Positions 32,904 to 42,831 of a DNA stretch of 64,000 nucleotides are shown in pieces; the stretch's first letter is position 1, and each line of letters starts with the position of its first letter. The stretch lies in assembly GCF_040183065.1 (NCBI RefSeq), contig NC_091127.1, positions 27,798,391-27,862,390 of the forward strand, in the 5' to 3' direction. The translations under genes and the position numbers were made by a program. The notes under the pieces are model-generated. The model ran no database searches and was not told where the DNA came from. It saw nothing but the letters and a program-made list of their open reading frames with translations. This stretch comes from Periplaneta americana (Eukaryota; Arthropoda; Insecta; Blattodea; Blattidae).

Positions 32904-33582
32904 TAAAAATTGGAGATTTATCCTTCGAAGAGGTGGAAAAATTCAAATATCTTGGAGCAACAGTAACAAATATAAATGACACTCGGGAGGAAATTAAACG
33001 CAGAATAAATATGGGAAATGCGTGTTATTATTCGGTTGAGAAGCTCTTATCATCCAGTCTGCTGTCGAAAAATCTGAAAGTTAGAATTTATAAAACAGTT
33101 ATATTACCGGTTCTTCTGTATGGTTGTGAAACTTGGACTCTCACTCTGAGAGAGGAACATAGGTTCAGGGTGTTTGAGAATAAGGTGCTTAGGAAAATAT
33201 TTGGGGCTAAGCGGGATGAAGTTACAGGAGAATGGAGAAAGTTACACAACACAGAACTGCACGCATTGTATTCTTCACCTGACATAATTAGGAACATTAA
33301 ATCCAGACGTTTGAGATGGGCAGGGCATGTAGCACGTATGGGCGAATCCAGAAATGCATATAGAGTGTTAGTTTGGAGACCGGAGGGAAAAAGACCTTTA
33401 GGGAGGCCGAGACGTAGATGGGAGGATAATATTAAAATGGATTTGAGGGAGGTGGGGTATGATGATAGAGACTGGATTAATCTTGCACAGGATAGGGACC
33501 GCTGGCGGGCTTATGTAAGGGCGGCAATGAACCTTCGGGTTCCTTAAAAGCCATTTGTAAGTAAGTAAGTAAGTAAGTAAGT
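32904..33582 (+). mobile_element. RTE-like LINE, copy d, with 15-bp target duplication
   Basis: The duplication ACTATGTATTTACTA stands at 32889-32903 and 33583-33597, so this is one clean 5'-truncated insertion of 679 bp ending in (GTAA)n. Confidence 0.97.
32933..33547 (+). CDS. RTE-like LINE C-terminal polyprotein fragment (204 aa)
   Basis: The best-kept copy of the family. Residues 5-12 'KYLGATVT', 63-68 YGCETW, 79-91 'RVFENKVLRKIFG', 126-136 'RLRWAGHVARM', 137-145 'GESRNAYRV' and 157-167 'GRPRRRWEDNI', ending '...AAMNLRVP' just before the tail. In autonomous elements this segment follows the reverse transcriptase. Its role is not settled. The RT and endonuclease domains are lost by 5' truncation, so it is a dead copy although the frame is open. 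Met1 is internal to the original protein and no start context supports expression. Compare plus frame 53770-54327 and minus frame 14784-15644. Confidence 0.85.
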   Translation: MEKFKYLGATVTNINDTREEIKRRINMGNACYYSVEKLLSSSLLSKNLKVRIYKTVILPVLLYGCETWTLTLREEHRFRVFENKVLRKIFGAKRDEVTGEWRKLHNTELHALYSSPDIIRNIKSRRLRWAGHVARMGESRNAYRVLVWRPEGKRPLGRPRRRWEDNIKMDLREVGYDDRDWINLAQDRDRWRAYVRAAMNLRVP

Positions 33583-33901
33583 ACTATGTATTTACTATTC
33601 AATATTTCAATTAAGCTCGTCAAGACCTTTTCAAAAATGTATCACAGTGTACCATTCTGAAAAAGAGAACGTTAATAAACGGAATGTTATTTGATGCCCT
33701 GACGGCATGGTTCCTGCGCATAGTATGAAGTAGTTTGACTTTAAGTTGGTGTAAACATTACGTAATACTCATACATTGCAGATGATACTCAGGGTGCGTA
33801 CAAGACACTAATAACTTTCTGTTTATCAGAATGGCACACTGTGGTACATTTTTGAAAAGATCTTGAAGAGCTTAATTGCAATACTGAATAATAAATACAT
33901 A

Positions 33902-34141
33902 AAAAAGGTAAAGGTATCCCCGTAACATGCCATGAAGGCACTTGGGGGGCATGGAGGTAGAGCCCCATGCTTTCCATGGCCTCGGCACCACGTTCTGACC
34001 GCCTTTACCCCAGGAAAGACCCGGTACTCAATTTTATAGACACTGAGTGAACCTCGGGGCCGTTCTGAAAGTTTGGCAACGAGAAAAAATCCTGTCACCA
34101 CCTGGGCTCGAACCCCGGACCTTTCAGTCCGTAGCCAGCTG
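33902..34141 (-). mobile_element. tRNA-derived SINE with 16-bp target duplication
   Basis: GAATAATAAATACATA at 33886-33901 and 34142-34157 bracket the insert exactly. Minus strand: head 'cagctggctacggactgaaa', B box 'ggggttcgagcccagg', body 'ttctcgttgccaaactttc', end 'ggggatacctttacctttt'. A different family from A-D. Confidence 0.95.
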
Positions 34142-34157
34142 GAATAATAAATACATA

Positions 34158-34334
34158 GGGCCGTATTCATAGACATTTTTAGCGTGGGCTTCCGGTGGAT
34201 GATCAGCGTATTTCGTATTCATAAACCAGTGTTAGCGATATATGATTTTAATTCTGTACAAGTAACCAGTGGATACCCGGAGCTAGTTTAGTACGCTCGT
34301 AGCGCGTGCTGCGAAATGTCTATGAATAGCACCC
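34158..34334. mobile_element. MITE with 21-bp TIRs
   Basis: Left GGGCCGTATTCATAGACATT and right end inward GGGTGCTATTCATAGACATT. It sits directly beside the SINE's target duplication inside the palindrome's right arm. The arms realign on either side of it. The target duplication is probably TA or TTA. Confidence 0.85.
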
Positions 34335-34512
34335 TTAAGTGTCATTTAAAAAACAATGTTAGTACTCGTATCTCATTAATAAATAACGCTACAAGGTTGT
34401 CTCTCCATCAGTATTATTTCCCCTTTTCAGTTGTACACCTTTTGTATGAAAGAATTTTTCATTTGGTACTTGCATACAAAGTTATTTAGGGTGGTCAAGA
34501 TAAGTGGGCAAA

Positions 34513-34555
<43 letters not shown>

Positions 34556-34560
34556 TATAT

Positions 34561-34987
34561 ACAGTATATATAGACCTATTTTTTCACAAATAAACTCGTG
34601 AAAAAAAATTGTCAATATGTACATCAAATGATTCTTAAATTGTTTCACATTGTGGCAAAAATGTAATTTAATTATCTGTAATAGTAATAAAAATACAAAG
34701 GTTTAAAATATTTCCTAAGTTATAAAAGCATTCGAAACAGCCCTCTAACTTCAGTGTCCAACACTGACGCCTAAACACAGCAGAAGATTGCCCGTATACC
34801 TAGCAACATACTGTATAAGAACATAATTTCGTATTCATCACTGTTGGCTAAAATTCAGGAAAATATTGATTTAAAGAATATTGTTCCGTAAATTATACGA
34901 ATGTCAATTCGTAAACATACGAAAAACAATTCTGTAAACACTGCTGTCGCTTGGCAACGTAGCAGAATAAGATTCAGTGAAATTAAT
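34561..34987. other. unassigned sequence
   Basis: Contains one 'ctgtcgcttggcaacg' motif at about 34943, like those at 28310-28520 and 35253. Otherwise unassigned. Confidence 0.45.
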
Positions 34988-35203
34988 TATAATTCACTGA
35001 ATTAAATTAGCTCATAAATTAAGTTACTACTTTACCTTATAGATTTATCTAAATTTAAATAAATATGTAGTGAAGATTATTGCTGGAGAACCTTTTAAGT
35101 GTAGTGAAAATATTTGTAATTTAAATTTATGTATTGTATTGATTAAGGCTGGTTGAGTGGAAGAGAAGGCCTTATGGCCTTAACTCTGCCAGCGAAAATA
35201 AAA

Positions 35204-35213
<10 letters not shown>
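34988..35213 (+). mobile_element. LINE 3' UTR end (same family as 60305-61340)
   Basis: 'attagctcataaatta', 'attgctggagaaccttttaa', 'gtattgattaaggctgg' and 'ctgccagcgaaaataaaaca' match the minus-strand 3' UTR at 60305-60545 along its length. Only the 3' end is here. Confidence 0.8.

Positions 35214-35252
<39 letters not shown>
35206..35252. repeat. (ATT)n microsatellite
   Basis: About 15 units, grown from the LINE tail just upstream. Confidence 0.95.
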
Positions 35253-35255
<3 letters not shown>

Positions 35256-35390
35256 AATGTTGCTTGGTAACGCATGACAGTACAGTATCCTGAACACAGA
35301 TGCTTGGTTTCGCATTAGAATAGAATTTTCTGAACACTGTTAGTTTGCAAAGCGAAAGAGTTTCCTAAATATTCTAAACCAAAGTTCACT
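35253..35390. repeat. diverged tandem of 'gttgcttggtaacgc' units
   Basis: Three related units of roughly 40-45 bp ('atgttgcttggtaacgcatg', 'agatgcttggtttcgcatta', 'tgttagtttgcaaagcga'). Related motifs appear at 28310-28520 and 34943. The core resembles an RFX X-box palindrome, which may be coincidence. Confidence 0.5.
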
Positions 35391-36020
35391 CCTGCAGAAA
35401 TTGTATGCGTTGAAACTCGTTGTTTCCAAATGAATTCAAAGCTTAATAAAATGGAAAAGTTCTGGTTGCACTCACCGATATCAGTTGTCATTCCAAAGAC
35501 ACACATACTGTACTCCTCTGTAATGCTGTTTCCATAGTCACACATACCTGCAAAGAAGGAAAACAAATGCTGTAACTTCTCAGAGCACGAAATCTATGAT
35601 AAGCAACTGCAACGTCGAAAGAGTTTATGACATTAAGACAGGCTGAACGTGTTCTGCGGAGTGTTTCGTAATTATTATTAAAATGGTAGGGGTACTTATT
35701 ATGTGTGTGCTCTCAAGTCTGACACTTTACTTGGTAATCTGAGCAACTGTTTATGCTAATGTGACCCACGTCTTCTCTCTAAATCCAGATTCAATTACAG
35801 AGAAAGGGTTTTAAATGCGTATTCCAGAAATTCTAACCAAAGTGCATATCGTGACTCGTTAAAACAAACACTGTGTCATCTGTTAAGGTTATATTTGTCC
35901 TGCACTAGTGCAAGAAATGGTGTTGTAATTATTTGTTTTTATTTTGTAATGTTACCTCGATGATAGAGTTACGCAAAATCAATCGTATAACTTAACGAGC
36001 TACCTCTATAGGCCTATTTA
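35391..36020. other. unassigned sequence
   Basis: No feature recognised. 'aaaacaaatgctgtaac' near 35563 and 'gataagcaact' echo 24290-24330. Confidence 0.4.
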
Positions 36021-36032
36021 CCCACATATAAA

Positions 36033-36265
36033 AAATTAAAAAATATGGTTTATTTAACGACGCTCGCAACTGCAGAGGTTATATCAGCGTCGCCGGTGTG
36101 CCGGAATTTTTGTCCCGCAAAAGTTCTTTCACATGCCAGTAAATCTACTGTCATAAGCCTGTCGCATTTAAACACACTTAAATACCATCGATCTCGGCCG
36201 GGATCGAACCCGCAACCTCGAGCATAGAAGGCCAGCGCTATACCAACTGCGCTATCGAGGGCGAC
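36033..36265 (-). mobile_element. tRNA-derived SINE, family B
   Basis: Minus strand: head 'tcgatagcgcagttggtata', B box 'gggttcgatcccggc', body '...aagtgtgtttaaatgcgac', end 'gcgagcgtcgttaaataaac'. The 12-bp duplication CCCACATATAAA is at 36021-36032 and 36266-36277. Intact. Confidence 0.95.
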
Positions 36266-36277
36266 CCCACATATAAA

Positions 36278-36438
36278 TTATCTCTTTCTATCCGTATATA
36301 TTATGTTCTATCCATCTACCTATACATGTATCTATTTACTTATACATACATACATACGTAAGTACGTGGCCTACATTACATATATACATAATGTTCTGTA
36401 GAAGATCGGGTCTTTCACTGTAAACCCAGCATTTTCCT
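36278..36438. repeat. simple TATC/TACA-rich sequence
   Basis: 'ctatctacctatacatg' and 'acatacatacatacg' low-complexity text, perhaps the tail of the LINE that follows on the minus strand. Confidence 0.5.
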
Positions 36439-36439
36439 A

Positions 36440-37545
36440 TTTTCTGCCTTCCTCTTAGTCTCCGCATATAATCCATATATCTTAATGTCTATCATCTGAT
36501 ATCTTCTTCTGCCCTAAACTCTTCTTCCGTTCACCATTCCTTCAAGTGCATCCTTCAGTAGGCAGTTTCTTCTCAGCCAGTTATCCAATCAATTCCTTTT
36601 TCTCTTTCGACATCATTCTTTCTTCACTCACTCTCTCCAACACAGCTTCATTTCTTATTCTGTCTGTCCATTTCACACGCTACATTCTTTTCCATATCCA
36701 CATTTCAATTCGTTTCTCTTCACTTCCCTCGTAATGTTAATGTTTCACAGCTCTTACAATGCCACACTCCATACAAAGCACTTCACCAGCCTGTTCTTTA
36801 GTTATTTTTCCAGAGGTCCGCAGAAGATATTTCTTGTTCTATTAAAAGCTTCCTTTACCATTGCTTCTTCCAACTTCTTGACAGCAGCTCATGTTACTAC
36901 TTATAGCACACCCTCAGTATTTGAAGCTGTTCACTTGTTCTATTGCCTCGTTTTGAATTCACAAGTTTATCTTCTTTATTTTTCTTCCGATAACCATGAT
37001 CTTCGCTTTGTTTGCATTTATATTCATTCTATGCTGCTCACAGGTGTCATTATGTCCAGTAGCATATCCCTTAGTATCATTTCCTCTTCTGCTAACAACG
37101 CCATATCAGAAAATCTTATGCACTTTATTCCTTCTTCCTCATACTATCACCCTTCCCATGTTATGAAAACACTTCTTCTCTAAATTGTCATAGATGTTGA
37201 ACAGGGTATGTGATAAAGGACATCCTTGTCGTACTCCTCTCCCTATTTCACTTCCTTCTGACATTTCGTCTCCTATTGCGACTTTGACTCATTGCTTCAT
37301 ATAAAAGTTACCAGAACAGCCTTCTCTCTTTCCAATTCAAAGCAATTTTATTCAGGTTATCCATCAGTTTATTGCAATCCACTCTATCGAAAGCCTTTTC
37401 TAGGTCCACGAACTATATACACTTGTCTATTCTTCTCTAGGTATCTTTCGCAGATTGTTCGTAGCAATCCAAATGCATCTCTCGTGTCTTTTCCCTTCAT
37501 GAAGCCAAAACTGCTCTTCTTCCAAATCTCCTTCCATCTTACTTA
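36440..37545 (-). pseudogene. second RTE-like LINE family, degenerate RT region
   Basis: On the minus strand, across several frames, one reads 'GFMKGKDTRDAFGLLR' (37500 down), 'VDLEKAFDRVD' (RT motif A, about 37400-37370), 'GVRQGCPLS..LFNIY' (motif B, about 37240-37200), a decayed 'FSD.MALLAEEE' (motif C, about 37100-37060) and 'NANKAKIMVIGRK' (37020-36975). This order is that of an RT fingers-palm domain. Frames break every 100-200 bp. It is unlike the RTE copies a-h, whose motif C is YADD. A short fragment of the same family lies at 61640-61710. Confidence 0.75.
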
Positions 37546-37547
37546 CT

Positions 37548-38724
37548 TACTGACTTTTAAGGAACCCGGAGGTTCATTGCCGCCTTCACATAAGCCCGCC
37601 ATTGGTCCCTATTCTGAGCAAAATTAATCCAGTCTCTACCATCATATCCCACCTCCCTCAAATCCATTTTAATATTGTCTTCCCATCTACGTCTCGGCTT
37701 CCCCAAAGGTCTTTTTTCCCTCCGGCCTCCCAACTAACACCCTATATGCATTTCTGGATTCGTCCTACGTGCTACATGCCCTGTCCATCTCAAACGTCTG
37801 GATTTAATGTTCCTAATTATGTCAGGTGAAGAATACAATGCGTGCAGTTCTGTGTAACTTTCTCCATTCTCCTGTAACTTCATCCCTCATAGCCCCAAAT
37901 ATTTTCCTAAGCACCTTATTCTCAAACATCCTTAATCTCTGTTCCTATCTCAAAGTGAGAGTCCGAGTTTCACAACCATAAAGAACAACCGGTAATATAA
38001 CTGTTTTATAAATTCTAACTTTCAGATTTTTTGACAGCAGACTGGATGATAAAAGCTTCTCAACGGAATAATAACAGGCATTTCCCATATTTATTCTGTG
38101 TTTAATTTCCTCCCGAGTATCATTTATATTTTGTTACTGTTGCTCCCAGGTATTTGAATTTTTCCACCTCTTCAAAAGGTAAATTTCCAATTTTTATATT
38201 TCCATTTCGTACAATATTCTGGTCACGAGACATAGTCATATACTTTGTCTTTTCGGGTTTTACTTCCAAACCTATGTCTTTACTTGCTTCCAGTAGAATT
38301 CCCGTGTATTCCCTTATCGTTTGTGTATTTTCTCCTAACATATTCACGTCATCCAGCAGCTGATGTAACCTGTTCAATTCTAAACCCTCTCTGTTATCCT
38401 GGACTTTCCTAATGGCATACTCTAGAGCAAAGTTAAAAAGTAAAGGTGATAGTGCATCTCCTTGCTTTAGCCCACAGTGAATTGGAAACGTATCTGTCAG
38501 AAACTGACTTATACGAAATCTGCTGTACGTTTCACTGAGACACATTTTAATTAATCGAACTAGTTTCTTGGGAATACCAAATTCAATAAGAATATCATAT
38601 AAAACTTCTCTCTTAACCGAGTCATATGCCTTTTTGAAATCTATGAATAACTGATGCACTGTACCCTTATACTCCCATTTTTTCTCCATTATCTGTCGAC
38701 TACAAAATATCTGGTCAATAGTTG

Positions 38725-38725
<1 letters not shown>
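37548..38725 (-). pseudogene. RTE-like LINE, copy e, longest copy, RT motif broken
   Basis: The 3' half (37550-38115) is frame-disrupted. The 5' half (minus frame 38120-38689, 189 codons) carries RT motif A '[11 protein letters not shown]' (residues 15-25) and motif B '[13 protein letters not shown]' (73-85). At motif C it reads [10 protein letters not shown] (109-118), where copy b shows [14 protein letters not shown] 9-bp in-frame deletion has removed Val-Tyr-Ala, so the catalytic YADD box is destroyed although the frame stays open. Upstream homology continues to about 38725 ('[14 protein letters not shown]') and stops at (ATT)n. Confidence 0.9.

Positions 38726-38760
<35 letters not shown>
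38726..38760. repeat. (ATT)n microsatellite
   Basis: About 11 units at the 5' edge of LINE copy e. Confidence 0.95.
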
Positions 38761-38762
<2 letters not shown>

Positions 38763-39215
38763 TACTATTTTAACGCTGGTAACTTTCCACACACTGGAAC
38801 TGAACCAAACAGTGGCATGTCTACCAAGATCGAACACGCAATAATATTGAGACGAGCAGAATAGGAGGTTAAGTACGCCAAGTACAGTTACTGCGTGCTC
38901 GACCAGTCGTTGACTGAATGTTTAATTATAGACGTGGCACCACAGTACAATCTACACTGCAAGAGAAGAGAGGCCTACGATCTCAAAACTGTAACATACA
39001 ACTGACTTGGAATGATACGTGATTGTAAGGTTTGGCAGTGATTACTTTGCTGTGTCATTTCTTGAGTATTTCAACAGCGTTTTGATACATAGCTCCTACC
39101 GAGACGGAGCTCTCATTGTTTGCATCTTTCGGAAAACACAAATTTAATGTAATGAATGATGTATTAAACATTTCGCTTGTAAACGCACTGTGTATGGTAT
39201 TATTTCTATACTTGA
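38761..39215. other. unassigned sequence
   Basis: Nothing recognised. Confidence 0.4.
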
Positions 39216-39219
39216 ATCA

Positions 39220-40050
39220 TCATATTTATTTATTTATTTATTTATCTATCTATCTATCTATGTCCATAACAGGGCAAAACCCCAATTACAATAGACAGTA
39301 CAGATAAAAAAAACATATTGCATACAACACGAAAAAAGAGGTAAAACAGATACAAGTGTAATTACAAATTAAAAATGGAAAAGGGAAGGAAAAAAAAACA
39401 AATAGATACCACCTAAATAAAAAAGACAGTTACAGATATAAATGAAAAACACCAAATAAAAACAAATCAAAAAGAGCCAAGTACAGACATCACACCCAAA
39501 AATGCAAAATGTAGGCGTAGCTATAATTGGCAAATTGCAGAGCAAATACAACACCATGTTAATAAATTCAATATACAGCACTACAGAGCAGGCCCAATAG
39601 GCTCAATTCATTTATTCAAAAAACTCACCAACACAGAACATGTGTTTCAAGTAATGCTTTACATAACTATTTCTTGTATATATTGTACGATAACGAAAAA
39701 TCTAAATCCTGTTTATTTGATAGATGATTGTAAGTTCGAAGCATTAATAGAAGTGGAGACATTTTATGAGATAGTGTTTTTGTTGTCTGTAAATGAAAGA
39801 GAGATCGCTTTCTCAAATTTGATTTACCAATATTGAAACTAATTGGCTGTAGAAGATCAGGGTTGTCTATTAAACCATTTATGGTTTTGAACAAATGCAT
39901 TTGTTGTGCTCTTATCCTGCGACTACTGAGAGATGGTACATTAAATTCAACCAGCATGGATTCATAAGATTGCAATATGTTGTAACATGAATGTTTTTCA
40001 TACATAGCAGTTTTAGGATTTTATTCTGTACTCTCTCTAGAATGACCGAG
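39220..40050 (-). pseudogene. CR1/L2-like LINE C-terminus and 3' UTR
   Basis: Minus frame 39667-40005 (112 codons): 'FNVPSLSSRRIRAQQMHLFK' at 21-40, 'TINGLIDNPDLLQPISFNI' at 41-59 and 'LRKRSLFHLQTTKTLSHKMS' follow. This is the usual ending of Jockey/CR1-type RT proteins, with the form 'L..R R...L..L.KI.NG L...LL..I.F..P'. The 3' UTR extends to 'gggttttgccctgttatgga' (minus) and ends in a (TAGA)n/(TAAA)n tail at 39222-39262. The catalytic RT is absent, so it is 5'-truncated. Confidence 0.75.
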
Positions 40051-40084
40051 TGCGATCGTAATTATGCTTATTTAATAGTACATT

Positions 40085-40180
40085 ATGCAACGAGCCTATA
40101 ATTATATTAATTAAGACGCAAGTATGGATATTTATGAAACCAGCGCAAGCGAGTTTCATAATATTCATACGAGCGTCTTA
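40085..40180. repeat. 32-bp imperfect inverted repeat
   Basis: 'taattaagacgcaagtatgg' and 'tacgagcgtcttaatta' are arms closing on a 13-nt loop 'cagcgcaagcgag'. Probably an end structure of the DNA element at 40210-41003 or of a neighbouring MITE. Confidence 0.75.
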
Positions 40181-40209
40181 ATTACCATTATAGGAAAGTT
40201 TCATACAAC

Positions 40210-41003
40210 TTTTTATGCTCGACCATATTTCTAACTTGAAATTATTCATATGTATACATTTTATTTGTATCTGACAAGATCGGAAGTGACCTTGTTCTAG
40301 GTCGTGAATTGTGAGATGTGCGCAGACGCGAAAGTATTGATTTTTTCCGAGGATTTTTTTTTAGTTGGTTATTTAACGACGCTGTATCAACTACTAGGTT
40401 ATTTAGCGTCGATGAGATTGGTGATAGCGAGATGATATTTGGCGAGATGAGGCCGAGGATTCGCCATAGATTACCTTGCATTCACATTACGGTTGGGGAA
40501 AACCTCGGAAAAAGCCCAACCAGGTAATCAGCCCAAGCGGGGATCGAACCCGCGCCCGAACGCAACTTCAGACCGGCAGGCAAGCGCCTTAACCGACTGA
40601 GCCACGCCGGTGGCTACTTTTCCGAGGAACAATAATGTCATTGACCTTGATGTAATCCCGTTAAACTTGATATAACCTTGATTATTGAAATCGACATTGA
40701 AAAACGAGATGACAAATTGAATTTATTTGAATATTATTTACAATTAACGCTAATTATTATAGTAACAGAACATAACCTTCTGCAACAGTATTGGATTTCC
40801 AGCCTCCGTGACTTTTCGCTAATTCTCTTTCGATTGCATATCCGAGAATGATCAATACTTGCGGTTTTATAACGGTACAAAGCTGACTTGTCATTGGCTG
40901 GACACCTGTACTTTAATGAGTAGGTGTACTTTAATGACATGCATTAAAGGACTGCTACCAGGTGTATAATTACTACATTTCGGCATGGTCGAGCATAAAA
41001 AAA
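40210..41003. mobile_element. TIR element interrupted by a SINE
   Basis: 'ttttatgctcgaccat' at 40212 and 'atggtcgagcataaaa' at 40984 are inverted ends of about 17 bp. Inside lies SINE 40354-40617. 'gtactttaatgagtaggt' is a local duplicate (40907-40940). No transposase frame. Confidence 0.65.
40354..40617 (-). mobile_element. tRNA-derived SINE, family C, intact
   Basis: TTTTCCGAGGA occurs at 40343-40353 and 40618-40628 as target duplication. Minus strand: 'agccaccggcgtggctcagt' (A box), 'gggttcgatccccgc' (B box), 'ctggttgggctttttccgag', end 'gtcgttaaataaccaac' and an A-tail of about ten. Confidence 0.95.
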
Positions 41004-41145
41004 TAAAACAGTTAAAAGACTTTTAAACGATACAATAGTCTGCATAATTCTCAATACAATAGAGTTCAAAACAAGGAAAGATACACACATATGAAGTTTT
41101 ATAAAACAATGGCGTCTCCCATGTCATTACATGCAAGTGCATTAT

Positions 41146-41280
41146 GGTCCTGTCCACCACTGTGGAGTAGCGGTCAGCATGCCTACTCGTGGAAGAGCTG
41201 GTCCGGGTTCAAATCCTGATTGGGACAAGTTACCTGGTGGAGATTTTTGCGGGGTTTCCCCTCATTTCAGGGGCAGGTAT
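41146..41280 (+). mobile_element. SINE family A/D-like, 3'-truncated
   Basis: 'tccaccactgtggagtagcg', B box 'gggttcaaatcctg', 'gacaagttacctggtgg', breaking off at about 41280 just before an opposed SINE. Confidence 0.8.
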
Positions 41281-41289
41281 TTATGGAGA

Positions 41290-41560
41290 TTAATTTTATT
41301 TTTATTTTAGTAGGTTATTTTACGACGCTTTATCAACATCTCAGGTTATTTAGCGTCTGAATGAGATGAAGGTGATAATGCCGGTGAAATGAGTCCGGGA
41401 TCCAACACCGAAAGTTACACAGCATTTGCTCATATTGGGTTGAGGGAAACCCCAGGAATAAACCTCAACCAGGTAACTTGTCCAGACCGGGAATTGAGCC
41501 CGGGCCACCTGGTTTCGCGGCCAGACGCGCTGACCGTTACTCCCTAGGTGTGGACAAGTA
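41290..41560 (-). mobile_element. SINE family A
   Basis: Minus-strand copy with head 'gtccacacctagggagtaac' and end 'taaaataacctactaaaata'. 'taattttat' on both sides may be its target duplication. Together with the previous SINE it forms a head-outward pair. Confidence 0.9.
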
Positions 41561-41935
41561 ATTTTATCATTTGTGTGTTTTAATATCGGGTCGGCGAAGA
41601 TTGTTGGAGATTGATTTGTACTCGTAGCGGAGATTAAAGGAAATTTTGGAAAATACAATTATTTTGGAATTGGAGTATTAACTCAGTATGAATATTACTT
41701 TCCAAATAATTAACATTAAAGGTTCGTTGGATTCTGGTAAAGGTGCGGTATGGCCAATAGGCAATATTTGTTGGATTGAGACTGTATTTAACACACATTC
41801 ATTAAAAGCGAAACAATTTGCAGCCCTCAAATTAACACTTTTAAATTATTAGTGAAATGTTGAATTCTCCGTCTTTTGAGTTAACTAATGTAATCAGAAC
41901 ACTTGGAATACCATGTAATGTAGCTTACTTGGATA
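41561..41935. other. unassigned sequence
   Basis: Nothing recognised. Confidence 0.4.
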
Positions 41936-41937
41936 TA

Positions 41938-42635
41938 CAGGGTGATTCACGAGGATTTACAGTCCTTTACGGAGCTTATTTCCGATGACATTCTGAGCAA
42001 AAAATGTCATATAAACATAGTTCCTATTCTCAATATTTTCAGAGTTACACTAATTTAAAGTTGTTTGTAAAATACGTTTTTTCTTTAGTTTGAAGGTAAA
42101 AGAATAATACAAATAGAGAATGAACCATTCAGAAGTATCATTTCTTTAATTGACAAGTATTATGAAGCCAAAAAGTTTTTTTGTGATCTCTTTTGTCGCT
42201 TCGTACAGTCATCTTTGTCTATTTTTAACTAGAAAATTACATTATTCTTACGCACTTATCACAACAATTATTACAAATCACACCACTTCAACCGACTTAA
42301 TTATTTTCAATTCAATTTTGCATCCTCATTTACAGTCCTGGAGAGTTTACAACACGTTTAAAAAAAATGTCGCCGTCCGCTTGAGTACACTTGGCCGCAC
42401 GCTTGTGAACGGCACTCGTCGCTCTACGTAACTGCAAACGGCTAGCTTTGATTTCCGTAGCGCTCGCGCTGGCTGCTGACTGCACGCTGACCAAGATCAC
42501 AGCAATGCGTTCCAATAACGAAACTTAACTCTGTAAATATTGAGAATAGGAATTATGTTTACATGACATTTTTTGCTCAGAATGTCTTCGAAAATAAGCT
42601 CCGTAAAGGACGGCAAATCTTCGCGAATCACCCTG
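41938..42635. mobile_element. mariner-type MITE with about 110-bp TIRs
   Basis: TA at 41936-41937 and 42636-42637. Left CAGGGTGATTCACGAGGATT and right end inward CAGGGTGATTCGCGAAGATT. The inverted similarity continues through 'gcttatttccgatgacattc' and 'cctattctcaatattt'. 698 bp. The central frame 42150-42431 is unrecognised. Confidence 0.9.
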
Positions 42636-42831
42636 TATAACAAATTCAAGTGAAAAAAAAATCGAAAAAAAAAAACTCAGAATATGAATTTCGCTATAAA
42701 ACGACGCAATAGTAATAATTCGCGAGTGTGTTCATATTTCGCTATTAGAACTCTATTTCACGATTTGTTGCGATTGTTTTATCCGCATATTATTAGCCAG
42801 GATCACTTAATTCGTAAACATTAGTAAACAT

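Larger units (their letters stand above)
32612..34560. repeat. long imperfect palindrome (inverted pair of TIR elements)
   Basis: Outer ends are (AT)n runs (32612-32655, 34518-34560). Next 'ttatcttgaccaccctt' at 32730 pairs with 'agggtggtcaagataa' at 34486. Left-arm text at 32740-32903 and 33598-33670 is reverse-complementary, roughly 85-90% by eye, to 34335-34485 and 33800-33901. The spacer is about 130 bp. Three later insertions lie inside: an RTE LINE in the left arm, and a SINE and a MITE in the right arm. The arms may be two opposed copies of one non-autonomous DNA transposon. Confidence 0.85.

Noticed and set aside
36546-37627. plus-strand frames up to 149 codons
   Set aside because: Antisense shadows of degenerate LINE sequence whose RT motifs read on the minus strand.
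42150-42431. 93-codon frame inside the mariner-type MITE
   Set aside because: No known family, lies in the centre of a non-autonomous element, and overlaps an antisense frame of similar length.
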